Assembly (NCBI GenBank): GCA_001661245.1
Contig: KV454011.1
Span: 1,142,724-1,206,723, forward strand
DNA: 64,000 bases
Direction: 5' to 3'
Origin: Pachysolen tannophilus NRRL Y-2460
Taxonomy: Eukaryota > Ascomycota > Pichiomycetes > Alaninales > Pachysolenaceae
Shown: positions 41,550 to 51,000 of the stretch, piece by piece
How positions within the stretch are numbered: position 1 is the first letter of the stretch
Layout: each line of letters begins with the position of its first letter
Notes under the pieces: model-generated
What the model saw: the letters and a program-made list of their open reading frames with translations, nothing else
Database searches by the model: none
Told to the model about the DNA's origin: nothing
Position numbers and translations under genes: made by a program

Positions 41550-44500
41550 ATGAGCGAGGGACAAGGAACGGTTCCTGAACAACAGGTTTTGCAAGCTGGT
41601 GAGGGCAAAGGTCCTAAAAGTGCAAAGGAGTTGGAAAAAGAACGTAAGAAGGCTGAAAAATTAGCTAAATTTGAAGCTAAAAAGCAAAAGCTGGAAGCTT
41701 TAAAGAAGAATCAAGAAGCCAATTCTTTGAAAAAAAAGGAAAAAGTTAAGAAGGGATCAGTAGAAGAACCAGCGGGAGAATTTTTGGATCAGACTGTTCC
41801 TGGTGAAAGAAAAATTTTACTTTCATTAGAAGATCCATCATTGAAAGCATATAATCCTAAAAATGTTGAATCTTCTTGGTATGAATGGTGGGTTAAGGAA
41901 AAATTCTTTGAGCCAAAGTTTACTGAAGATGGTAAAATCAAGCCAGAAGGTTTATTTACAATTCCAGCACCTCCACCTAATGTTACCGGTGCTTTGCATA
42001 TTGGACATGCTTTAACTGTTTCACTTCAAGATGCTTTAATTCGTTATAATAGAATGAAGGGAAAGACAACTTTATTTTTACCAGGGTTTGACCATGCAGG
42101 AATTGCCACTCAATCTGTTGTTGAAAAAAACATATGGGCTAGAGAAAAGAAAACTAGACATGATTATGGTCGTGAAGCATTTGTAAAGAAAGTTTGGGAT
42201 TGGAAAGATGTATATCATGCTAAGATTAAATCACAATTCCAGAAAATGGGTGCATCATATGATTGGTCCAGAGAGGCATTTACACTTAGTCCTCAATTAT
42301 CAAAAGCTGTTGTGGAAGCTTTTGTTAGAATGCATGAAGATGGTACAATTTATCGTGCTTCAAGATTAGTAAATTGGTCAGTTAAATTAAATACCGCTAT
42401 ATCTAATTTAGAAGTTGATAATAAAACTATTCCTGGTAGAACTTTATTATCTGTTCCAGGTTATGATAATCCAATTGAATTTGGTGTCTTGACATCTTTT
42501 GCCTATCCAGTTGTTGGATCAGATGAAAAATTGGTTGTTGCTACAACACGTCCAGAAACTATATTTGGTGATACTGCAGTTGCTGTTCATCCAGATGATC
42601 CTCGTTATAAACATTTACATGGTAAATTTGTTCAGCATCCATTTATAGATAAACAAATTCCAATCATCACCGATTCAGAGGCTGTTGATATGGAATTTGG
42701 TACTGGTGCTGTTAAAATTACTCCAGGACATGATACTAACGATTATAATACCGGTAAACGTAATAATTTGGAATTTATCAATATTCTTACAGATGATGGT
42801 AAATTGAATGATGAATGTGGACCTGAATGGAGTGGTATGAAGAGATTTGATGCTCGTGCTTTAGTTATTGAAAAATTAAAAGAAAAAGGATTATTTGTAG
42901 AACAAAAAGATAATGAAATGACAATTCCAACTTGTTCAAGATCTGGTGATGTTATTGAACCTTATTTGAAACCACAATGGTGGGTTTCTCAGAAAAGTAT
43001 GGCTAGTGAAGCAATTAAAGCTGTTAAAGATGGAAGAATTACAATTACTCCTAAAGTATCTGAAGCTGAATATTTCCAATGGTTGGAAAATATTCAAGAT
43101 TGGTGTATTTCAAGACAGTTATGGTGGGGTCATAGATGTCCTGTTTACTTTGTTAGAATTGAAGGTCAAGATAATGATCCAAATGATGGTGAATATTGGG
43201 TTAGTGGTAGATCTTTAGAAGAAGCAGGCATTAAAGCACAAAAGAAATTCCCTGGTTTGAAATATACTTTAGAACAAGATGAAGATGTCTTGGATACTTG
43301 GTTCTCGTCTGGTTTATGGCCTTTTAGTACATTGGGATGGCCTGACAAGACTCCTGATATGGAAATGTTCTCACCAATGTCCTTATTAGAAACAGGTTGG
43401 GATATATTATTCTTTTGGGTTACAAGAATGATTTTATTAGGATTGAAATTAACAGGGGATGTTCCATTTAAAGAAGTTTTCTGTCATTCTTTAGTTCGTG
43501 ATGCCCAAGGCCGTAAGATGTCAAAATCTTTGGGAAATGTTGTTGATCCAATTGATGTTATTACTGGTATTTCTTTAGATGAATTGCATAAAAAATTGTA
43601 TGTAGGTAATTTAGACCCTAGGGAAATTGCCAAAGCTACTGAAGGTCAAAAAGAATCTTATCCAAATGGTATTCCAGAATGTGGTACTGATGCATTAAGA
43701 TTTGCCTTATGTGCTTATTCTACAGGTGCTAGAGATATTAATTTGAATATTTTAAGAGTTGAAGGTTATAGAAAATTCTGTAATAAGATTTATCAAGCTA
43801 CAAAATTTGCCTTGATGAGATTAGGTGATGATTATAAACCACCAGCTTCTACTAGAATAACAGGTAATGAATCACTTGTTGAAAAATGGATTTTACATAA
43901 ATTGACTAATACAGCTAAGAAATTAAATAATGATTTAGACAATCGTGAATTTGGTGAAGCTGCTAATTCAATTTATCAATTCTGGTATGATGTATGTGAT
44001 GTTTATATTGAAAATTCTAAATATTTAATTGTTGAAGGAACACCAGAGCAACAAAAATCTGCAAAAGATACTTTATATACATGTATTGATGAAGCTTTAA
44101 AAATGATTCATCCATTTATGCCATTTATTACTGAAGAAATGTGGCAAAGATTACCAAGACGTGAAAATGATACAACAAAATCTATTGTTATTAGTAAATA
44201 TCCAGAATTTCTTGCTGAATTTGATGATTTGGAAAGTTTGAATGCTTATGATTTAATATTAGAAGTTACTAAAGGTTCTAGATCATTACTTTCGCATTAT
44301 GGTATATTGAAAAATGGTAAAGTATTTGTCGAATCATCAAATGAAGATATTTTTAAAATTGTTTCTGAGCAAAGAAAATCGATTGTATCATTAATTAAAG
44401 CTGTTGATGAAATTTCTGTTGTTAAAAATATAAAAGAAATCCCAGCAGGATGTGCTTTAGCAACAATAAACATTGATTGTAATGTTCATGTCTTGGTCAA

Positions 44501-44723
44501 AGGTGCTATTGATATTGATGGAGAAATAAAGAAAACTGAATCCAAATTGGCTAAAGTCTTGAAACAAAAAGAAAATATTGAAAAGACAATAAATTCAAAA
44601 GATTATTCTGAAAAGGCAAATACCCAAGTTCAAGAACTGAATAAAGAGAAATATGAAAAGGCATTAGCTGAAATTGATGGATTGAACGCAACAATCAGTA
44701 ATTTAGAAAAATTGAAGTTATGA
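41550..44723 (+). CDS. VAS1: Valyl-tRNA synthetase
   Basis: Class I aminoacyl-tRNA synthetase charging tRNA-Val. HIGH motif at residues 150-153 (GALHIGHALTVSLQDAL), the CP1 editing domain (TTRPETIFGDTAVAVHP, then TPGHDTNDY), CISRQLWWGHRCPVY, the KMSKS loop at 656-660 (GRKMSKSLGNVVDPID), an anticodon-binding helical domain, and a C-terminal coiled coil ending LEKLKL. Residues 1-60 are a Lys/Glu-rich eukaryotic extension. 1057 residues. The N-terminus (MSEGQGTVPEQQ) is acidic/neutral and not a mitochondrial presequence, and an in-frame TAG lies 11 codons upstream (41517-41519), so the dual-start arrangement known for S. cerevisiae VAS1 is not evident here. Confidence 0.97.
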   Translation: MSEGQGTVPEQQVLQAGEGKGPKSAKELEKERKKAEKLAKFEAKKQKLEALKKNQEANSLKKKEKVKKGSVEEPAGEFLDQTVPGERKILLSLEDPSLKAYNPKNVESSWYEWWVKEKFFEPKFTEDGKIKPEGLFTIPAPPPNVTGALHIGHALTVSLQDALIRYNRMKGKTTLFLPGFDHAGIATQSVVEKNIWAREKKTRHDYGREAFVKKVWDWKDVYHAKIKSQFQKMGASYDWSREAFTLSPQLSKAVVEAFVRMHEDGTIYRASRLVNWSVKLNTAISNLEVDNKTIPGRTLLSVPGYDNPIEFGVLTSFAYPVVGSDEKLVVATTRPETIFGDTAVAVHPDDPRYKHLHGKFVQHPFIDKQIPIITDSEAVDMEFGTGAVKITPGHDTNDYNTGKRNNLEFINILTDDGKLNDECGPEWSGMKRFDARALVIEKLKEKGLFVEQKDNEMTIPTCSRSGDVIEPYLKPQWWVSQKSMASEAIKAVKDGRITITPKVSEAEYFQWLENIQDWCISRQLWWGHRCPVYFVRIEGQDNDPNDGEYWVSGRSLEEAGIKAQKKFPGLKYTLEQDEDVLDTWFSSGLWPFSTLGWPDKTPDMEMFSPMSLLETGWDILFFWVTRMILLGLKLTGDVPFKEVFCHSLVRDAQGRKMSKSLGNVVDPIDVITGISLDELHKKLYVGNLDPREIAKATEGQKESYPNGIPECGTDALRFALCAYSTGARDINLNILRVEGYRKFCNKIYQATKFALMRLGDDYKPPASTRITGNESLVEKWILHKLTNTAKKLNNDLDNREFGEAANSIYQFWYDVCDVYIENSKYLIVEGTPEQQKSAKDTLYTCIDEALKMIHPFMPFITEEMWQRLPRRENDTTKSIVISKYPEFLAEFDDLESLNAYDLILEVTKGSRSLLSHYGILKNGKVFVESSNEDIFKIVSEQRKSIVSLIKAVDEISVVKNIKEIPAGCALATINIDCNVHVLVKGAIDIDGEIKKTESKLAKVLKQKENIEKTINSKDYSEKANTQVQELNKEKYEKALAEIDGLNATISNLEKLKL

Positions 44724-44882
44724 AGAAGAATCTTTTTTTCCTTTTTATAATTTAAATATATATAAATCTTTTTTTTTATTTTTTATTTTTTATTATTTTT
44801 ATTAGTTTTGATCTTTTATTATGAGTAAATTACAATGTTATTATTATTATTATGAATTATTATTTATACATTGAGATATAGT

Positions 44883-45638
44883 TTAAGCTTTCCAAATATA
44901 ATCATTTTTGAATTTTTCAGTTATACAATTTTTGATAACTTTTGTGTTTAAGTTTTCAATTTCCTTTTTACATTTATCCAATACATTTTTGAAAAAAATT
45001 TGTTCATCAAATTCACCAATTGATTCAGAATAAATCAAATTATTGCATTTCCCATTTCTTAAATCATAAACTATTAAATGCAGAGATTTTGAATTGATCA
45101 AATCATTTTTATTAAAATCTGTTGTTAGTTGATTATTTGAATTTATAATACAACAAGATGATAAAAATGAAGATTTCATTGAAATCCCACTATCTATCAA
45201 GGCCAAATACGTAGATATAAGACACCCATTTAAATCATTTAAAGAGAAAAAATCATTCATATCATCACTTCCAATAGTAGTATCATCTTCATAATTTGGT
45301 TTATTTAGTATTTGTAATACAATTTGTATCAATTGTCTTGGATATTCAAACGAATCTATAACTCTATCCAAAACTAATTTTAACTTATATTCCAATAACT
45401 TTTCCCTAGTCGACGCAACACCAATATGAGGCATCACTGAAATTTCTAAATTTGATTGTTGAGGCGATTCTTGTCTTGCCTTAGATTCAATAGGTCCCGT
45501 AATAGAACATATTATACCCAATTCTCCTTCATCAAGATCCTTCCTACTGGAAATCGATAATTGTGCAGAACCATCGACCCTATTCAAAACAGATAACTTG
45601 GCTTCATATATAAGCTCATCAGACCCTCCACTCGACAT
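44883..45638 (-). CDS. RRP46: Exosome core subunit Rrp46
   Basis: RNase PH-like ring subunit of the RNA exosome (nucleus and cytoplasm), catalytically inert in eukaryotes. Strong match to S. cerevisiae Rrp46: LSVLNRVDGSAQLS, GIICSITGPIESKARQESP, GVASTREKLLEYKL, and YPRQLIQIVLQIL. The true start is the ATG at 45638 (MSSGGSDELIYEAKLSV). The frame stays open upstream across the promoter to about 45818, but that part is hydrophobic, Phe-rich and has no family match. 251 residues, a little longer than the 223 of S. cerevisiae because of Asn/Asp-rich loops. Converges with VAS1. The promoter has RRPE- and PAC-like elements. Confidence 0.93.
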   Translation of the reverse strand: MSSGGSDELIYEAKLSVLNRVDGSAQLSISSRKDLDEGELGIICSITGPIESKARQESPQQSNLEISVMPHIGVASTREKLLEYKLKLVLDRVIDSFEYPRQLIQIVLQILNKPNYEDDTTIGSDDMNDFFSLNDLNGCLISTYLALIDSGISMKSSFLSSCCIINSNNQLTTDFNKNDLINSKSLHLIVYDLRNGKCNNLIYSESIGEFDEQIFFKNVLDKCKKEIENLNTKVIKNCITEKFKNDYIWKA

Positions 45639-45998
45639 GATTAGACTGAAAAAAAATACTCTCTTGATAATTATATCTATTTCCCAATTTCCCAATACCC
45701 AATACAAAATAGAAAAATTTTCAGTATGTGAAATAGAAATAGCCCAAAAAAAAAATCCAGGTCGTGATATCCAAAACAAAAGCACAAATTGGGAAATTGT
45801 GCTTTTAGAACACGACACATTTGTTTATGGGAGATTTTTAAAGGCTCAAAAGATGAGTAAGTTAAGTAAATAAGTTCACCATTACAATTACAATTTTTTA
45901 ATCAAGTTTTCAATATGAATTTATTGTTTAGATTATAGCTATGAGGTATTAGAAAGTGTTTTTAATTATAGGTAACTTTTTCTGAGATTAAATGATTT

Positions 45999-46030
<32 letters not shown>

Positions 46031-46223
46031 GAGTAAAAATTAATTTATTAATTTCCGGCGGAGATAACCGTTTCTTTTTGGCCTGCTTTTTTTTTGGTTC
46101 TTATCAGTGAATAGGAAGAAACTAAAAACGGTTGTATTCATATATATATAAAGAGTAAGCGATAAGTAAAAGTAATTTATATATATATATTTGGATAAAT
46201 TGATTGTGAAGTGATTTGAGGAT
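45639..46223. promoter_or_regulatory. Divergent RRP46/2OG-oxygenase promoter
   Basis: 585 bp. RRPE-like GAAAAATTTTCA (45712-45723) about 75 bp upstream of the RRP46 ATG and a GATGAG PAC core (45852-45857) about 215 bp upstream, a pairing typical of the ribosome-biogenesis regulon. Between the genes lies a T10 run abutting an A25 run (45996-46005 and 46006-46030), a strong nucleosome-excluding element. TATATATATA words (about 46140-46150, 46178-46190) precede the oxygenase. The plus-strand frame at 45598-45873 is an antisense shadow. Confidence 0.5.
45996..46030. repeat. T10-A25 head-to-head homopolymer
   Basis: Ten T directly followed by 25 A, in the divergent RRP46/oxygenase promoter. It acts as a stiff, nucleosome-poor tract and can fold as a short inverted repeat. 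Confidence 0.85.
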
Positions 46224-47267
46224 ATGAGTGAGGAAGAAAACCCATTAGAAGTTGTTGATATTTCAACTATAGATATTGAGACTGCTGATAAATTAATTCA
46301 TGCTGCTTCTACTCAAGGTTTTTTAATGATTGAAGGACATAATTTTAAACAACTGGAGATTGATAATTTATTTGAAATATCTCTGAATTTTTTTAAACAA
46401 TCATCTGAAGAAAAATTAAAATATAGTATTGGTACTGATAATTGTGGATATACAAATTTTGGATCTGAAAATTTAGATCAAGATAATCCAAATAAACCAA
46501 AAGGTGATCCAAAAGAAGGTTTTAATTTTGCACAATTAGATTTAACAACTGGTATACCAAATCAAGAATTACCCGATTATTTTAAAGATCCCATAATTTT
46601 TAATCAAATTACTAAAACTATTTTAAAACTTCAAGAAAATATTTATAAAATATTAAAATTATTAGCAATTGGTTTAAAAATTGATTTAAAAGAAGGTGGT
46701 GAAAATTTTTTTATTGATAGGCATAAAGCTTATCAAAAATCCGGTTCAGCATTTAGAATGCTTCATTACCCATCATCCAAAAGTTTAAACCCAGAAGAAT
46801 CTATAAGAGCTGGTGCACATACTGATTATGGAGGATTAACTCTTTTATTCCAAGAAGGTAAAGATCAATCTAAAGGTTTAGAAATTTTTTCACCTATACT
46901 TAAAAAATGGCAAGCAGTACCTTATGTTGCACCTTCTCCAAAATATCAACAACAAGGTTATGGTGGACCTTTAGTTGTTAACATTGCAGATCTGTTAAGT
47001 TATTGGACAAATGGATATTTAAAATCAACCATACATAGGGTCAAATTCCCAAAAGATTTTCAAGAAAGCGGTAAAAGTAGATATAGTATAGTATATTTTA
47101 GTCATCCTGAAAATAGTACTCCATTAACACCTGTTCCTAGTGAATTGATCAGATCTATAAAAGGTAGAGGTGCTTCATATGAGTATGCAAAGAATGGTAC
47201 TGCAATAACGGCCCTTGAACATCTAACAAAGAGACTAGATGCTACTTATTACCAATTCAGAAAGTGA
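46224..47267 (+). CDS. 2-oxoglutarate/Fe(II)-dependent oxygenase (IPNS-like)
   Basis: 347-residue member of the isopenicillin-N-synthase-like dioxygenase superfamily. The N-terminal DIOX_N region has VDISTID and STQGFLMIEGHNF. The double-stranded beta-helix core has the iron ligands H199 and D201 (GAHTDYGGLTLLFQ) and H271 (STIHRVKFP), and the 2-oxoglutarate-binding R286-Y-S288 (SRYSIVYFSHP). All catalytic residues are present, so it should be active. The family oxidises small molecules (flavonoid, gibberellin, thymine and other substrates in different lineages). The substrate here is unknown. It resembles the single-copy fungal oxygenases annotated only as 2OG-Fe(II) oxygenase. Start at the first ATG, MSEEENPLEVVD. 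Confidence 0.88.
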   Translation: MSEEENPLEVVDISTIDIETADKLIHAASTQGFLMIEGHNFKQLEIDNLFEISLNFFKQSSEEKLKYSIGTDNCGYTNFGSENLDQDNPNKPKGDPKEGFNFAQLDLTTGIPNQELPDYFKDPIIFNQITKTILKLQENIYKILKLLAIGLKIDLKEGGENFFIDRHKAYQKSGSAFRMLHYPSSKSLNPEESIRAGAHTDYGGLTLLFQEGKDQSKGLEIFSPILKKWQAVPYVAPSPKYQQQGYGGPLVVNIADLLSYWTNGYLKSTIHRVKFPKDFQESGKSRYSIVYFSHPENSTPLTPVPSELIRSIKGRGASYEYAKNGTAITALEHLTKRLDATYYQFRK

Positions 47268-48095
47268 TTGATTATATTGATTTTAAACCACCACAATTAA
47301 CCTAACTTTACTTCACATACAATCGTGCTCCTAACACGCCAATTAACTAACTATATACAAACACTATTTATTTACCCGTGAAATGTACAATTTTTTTTTT
47401 TTTTTTTTTTTGGAAGTGGCATAATTCCGGTACACTTCCGACGCCTTTCCGGTTCACACAGTTTATCCTGTTATATCTGTCATTTTCGCGAATTCTCGCG
47501 AATTTTTCTTTTTTTTTTCTCTTTCTTTCTTTCTTTCTTTGCTTTTTCCCTCTTCTGTTCCTGGACGTGTCAATAAATAAAAGTTTTTAATTTTTTTTTT
47601 TTTTAATTTTTTTTCTTTGTTCGTTCAAAAATAAAATTTGTCTTTTAACGGCGCTTTAATTTACAACACCTTCTTTTTTTTTTTTTGCCTTTGTAAGAAG
47701 AACAAAACAAATAATATTAAAACAAAGGAGATAATCTCTAATCTGGTTTTAAGATAATAAATAGATTGATTACTTTGTTTACTACTTTTATTTACACAGT
47801 TTACAATTAAATAAATAAATAAATATATATTTATATTTATATAAACTTGATCTTAATTGTTTGGATGAATTAAAAGATCATTGCAATTAACAAGAAAATA
47901 AACAATTAATTAATTACTTTTGGTGTTTGTTATATTATTTTATTTTATTTTATTTTTTTCTTTTAATAGAGTTTTGATGAAATAAGTAAGGACTTGATTT
48001 GATTTGATTTGATTTGATTTTAAATTAATTTTTTTTTTTCTTTTTCTTTTTTTTTGGTTTTTTGGGTTTTTTATTTTTGTCTCAATATTTAAACA
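47268..48095. promoter_or_regulatory. 2OG-oxygenase-STH1 spacer with CGCGAATT repeat
   Basis: 828 bp. TTACCCG (47372-47378), a Reb1-like core, lies near the oxygenase end. A perfect direct repeat of CGCGAATT at 10-bp spacing (47485-47504) follows a T tract. A CTTT microsatellite (about 47515-47540), AATA and TTTGA tandem repeats (47994-48019), and several T tracts fill the rest up to the STH1 ATG. The frame at 47378-47590 lacks an ATG until its middle and is not convincing. Confidence 0.45.
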
Positions 48096-51000
48096 ATGTC
48101 ATCATTATCACCAAAAGTGACATTACCATATTCAGTATCGGTACAATCTTCAAAACAACAAACACCACAGGGTAATAGCGGTATACTTCCGAAACTGTTT
48201 CATACCCATAAGTTTGATAGCAATACTAATATAAACAATGTTGATATTCCTTTCCCACAAGATCAACAAGGTATTCAATTGTTGTTAGCTAAATATTTAT
48301 CGTATAATAATGAAGATATTACACCTGAAAAATTGGCTATTGAAAGAATTTTATATGATATAAGTTCTAAACAACAAGTTATTAATGTATTACAAGAGGA
48401 GTTGAATGATAAGATAATTGAAAATAAGATTGATAATGATGTTGATTTGGAGTTATTGAAAAAACAGATTTTTGGTTTACAATTATTATCATTTGATTAT
48501 AATTTACCTGAATCTTTACAAGAAGATTTTATTGATGATGAGGAACAAGATATGATTATTAATAAAGATGATGATGATTACCAAGAGTTTCCTATAATAA
48601 TGAATTGTGATGATTATGAATCACAAGCTACAAGATTGGGGGTTTCTCTGAAACCAAGTTTGAAAACAACTGCTGATGGGGTGGGTAATTATATTGTTGA
48701 AAATATATTAACAAAGAAAATTGCTGATAGAATTTCTAAATTAGAAAAAATCCCTGCAACTCTTGGTTCATATGATACAAGTTCTTTAAAAAATTTATCA
48801 CTTGCTTCTAAGGAATTACCTGAAGGTATTGATGAATTGAAATTAAAAGCAATTGTTGAATTAAAATCTTTAAGATTATTACCAAGGCAAAAACAATATA
48901 GAAGAAAAATTATGGAATCTGTTTTCCAAAGAGCACATCTTGATGTGGATTATTTAAAAAATAATCCTTTAACAATGTCAGCTCAAAGAACTTTACATTT
49001 AGTTCCTAAAATTTTTGCTCCACAAACTGCAAGATTAGCTGAACAATTAGAAGAACAACAGAAAAAAGAAGAAAAGAAAAGACAACATATTGCTAATTTA
49101 AATAAAATTAATACAATTGTTGAAAATGCAAATGAAACAATTAGTGCAAGAAATGAATCTTGGAATAAAAGAATGAATCTTGGTAGATCTTTACATTTTT
49201 TACATCAAAAAATTGAAAAAGATGAAAGTAGAAAATTGGAATCAACTGCAAAAGATCGTTTAAGAGCTTTAAAGGCAAATGATGAAGAAGCTTATCTTAA
49301 ATTATTGGATCAAACAAAAGATACAAGAATTACACATTTATTAAAACAAACAAATACATTTTTGGATTCATTGGCTCAAGCTGTTAAAGTTCAACAAAAT
49401 GAAGCAAAATTATTAGAAAATAAAGTTGATGAAGTGGATCAAAATGATTCAGATGATGAAGATAATAATGAAGGTAAAATTGATTATTACGAAGTTGCTC
49501 ATCAAATAAAAGAAGTAGTAACACGTCAACCTAAATTATTAGTTGGTGGTACTTTAAAAGAATATCAATTAAAAGGTTTAGAATGGATGGTTTCATTATA
49601 TAATAATCATCTTAACGGTATCTTGGCAGATGAAATGGGTCTTGGTAAAACTATTCAATCAATTTCATTAATAGCTTATCTTATAGAACTGAAAAAGGAA
49701 AAAGATAAATTCTTGGTAATTGTTCCATTATCAACAATAACAAATTGGACTTTAGAATTTGAAAAATGGGCTCCAGGAATTAATCTTATTGTTTATAAAG
49801 GTCCACCAATGGTTAGAAAGCAATTACAACATCAAATAAGAATGGGTAATTTTAAAGTATTATTAACAACATATGAATATATCATAAGAGATAGACCATT
49901 ATTGTCAAAGTTTAGATGGGCTCATATGATTATTGATGAAGGTCATAGAATGAAAAATTCACAATCTAAATTATCATATACTTTAACAAATTATTATCAT
50001 ACAAAAAATAGATTAATCTTAACAGGTACTCCTTTACAAAATAATTTACCGGAATTATGGGCATTATTAAATTTTGCATTACCTAAAATTTTTAATTCGG
50101 TGAAATCGTTTGATGAATGGTTCAATACTCCATTTGCCAACACAGGTAGCCAGGATAAAATTGAATTAACTGAAGAAGAAAGTTTATTGATCATTAGAAG
50201 ATTACATAAAGTGTTAAGACCATTTTTATTGAGAAGATTGAAAAAAGATGTTGAAAAAGATTTACCTGATAAAGTTGAAAAAGTCGTTAAATGTAAATTA
50301 TCCGGTTTACAATCTGTATTATATCAACAAATGTTAAAACATAATGCCTTATTTGTTGGTATTGGAGCTAATGGTGCCACTAAATCAGGTATTAAAGGTT
50401 TAAATAATAAAGTTATGCAATTAAGGAAAATTTGCAACCATCCTTTTGTATTTGAAGAAGTTGAAAATGTTATTAATCCAAGTAGATTATCGAATGATCT
50501 TATATATAGATCTTCTGGTAAATTTGAATTATTGGACAGAATTTTACCTAAATTTAAAGCATCAGGACATAGAGTTTTAATTTTCTTTCAAATGACTCAA
50601 GTTATGGATATAATGGAAGATTATTTAAGATACAGAAATTTGAAATACCTTAGATTGGATGGTAGTACCAAAGCTGATGATAGACAAACCATGTTAAAAG
50701 AATTTAATGATAAAGATTCTGAATATTTTGCATTCTTATTATCAACAAGAGCTGGTGGTTTAGGTCTTAATTTACAAACTGCTGATACTGTTATTATTTT
50801 TGATACCGATTGGAACCCACATCAAGATTTACAAGCTCAGGATCGTGCTCATCGTATTGGACAGAAAAATGAAGTTAGAATTTTAAGATTGATTACAAAT
50901 GATTCTGTTGAAGAAGTTATCTTGGAAAGAGCTCATCAAAAATTAGATATTGATGGTAAAGTTATTCAAGCAGGTAAATTTGATAACAAATCTACTGCAC

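Noticed and set aside
45639-45818. N-terminal extension of RRP46 frame into the promoter
   Set aside because: Hydrophobic Phe/Ile-rich sequence without family match; the ATG at 45638 gives the conserved start.
47378-47590. 70-codon Phe-rich frame upstream of STH1
   Set aside because: Encoded by T and CTTT tracts; no protein-like features.
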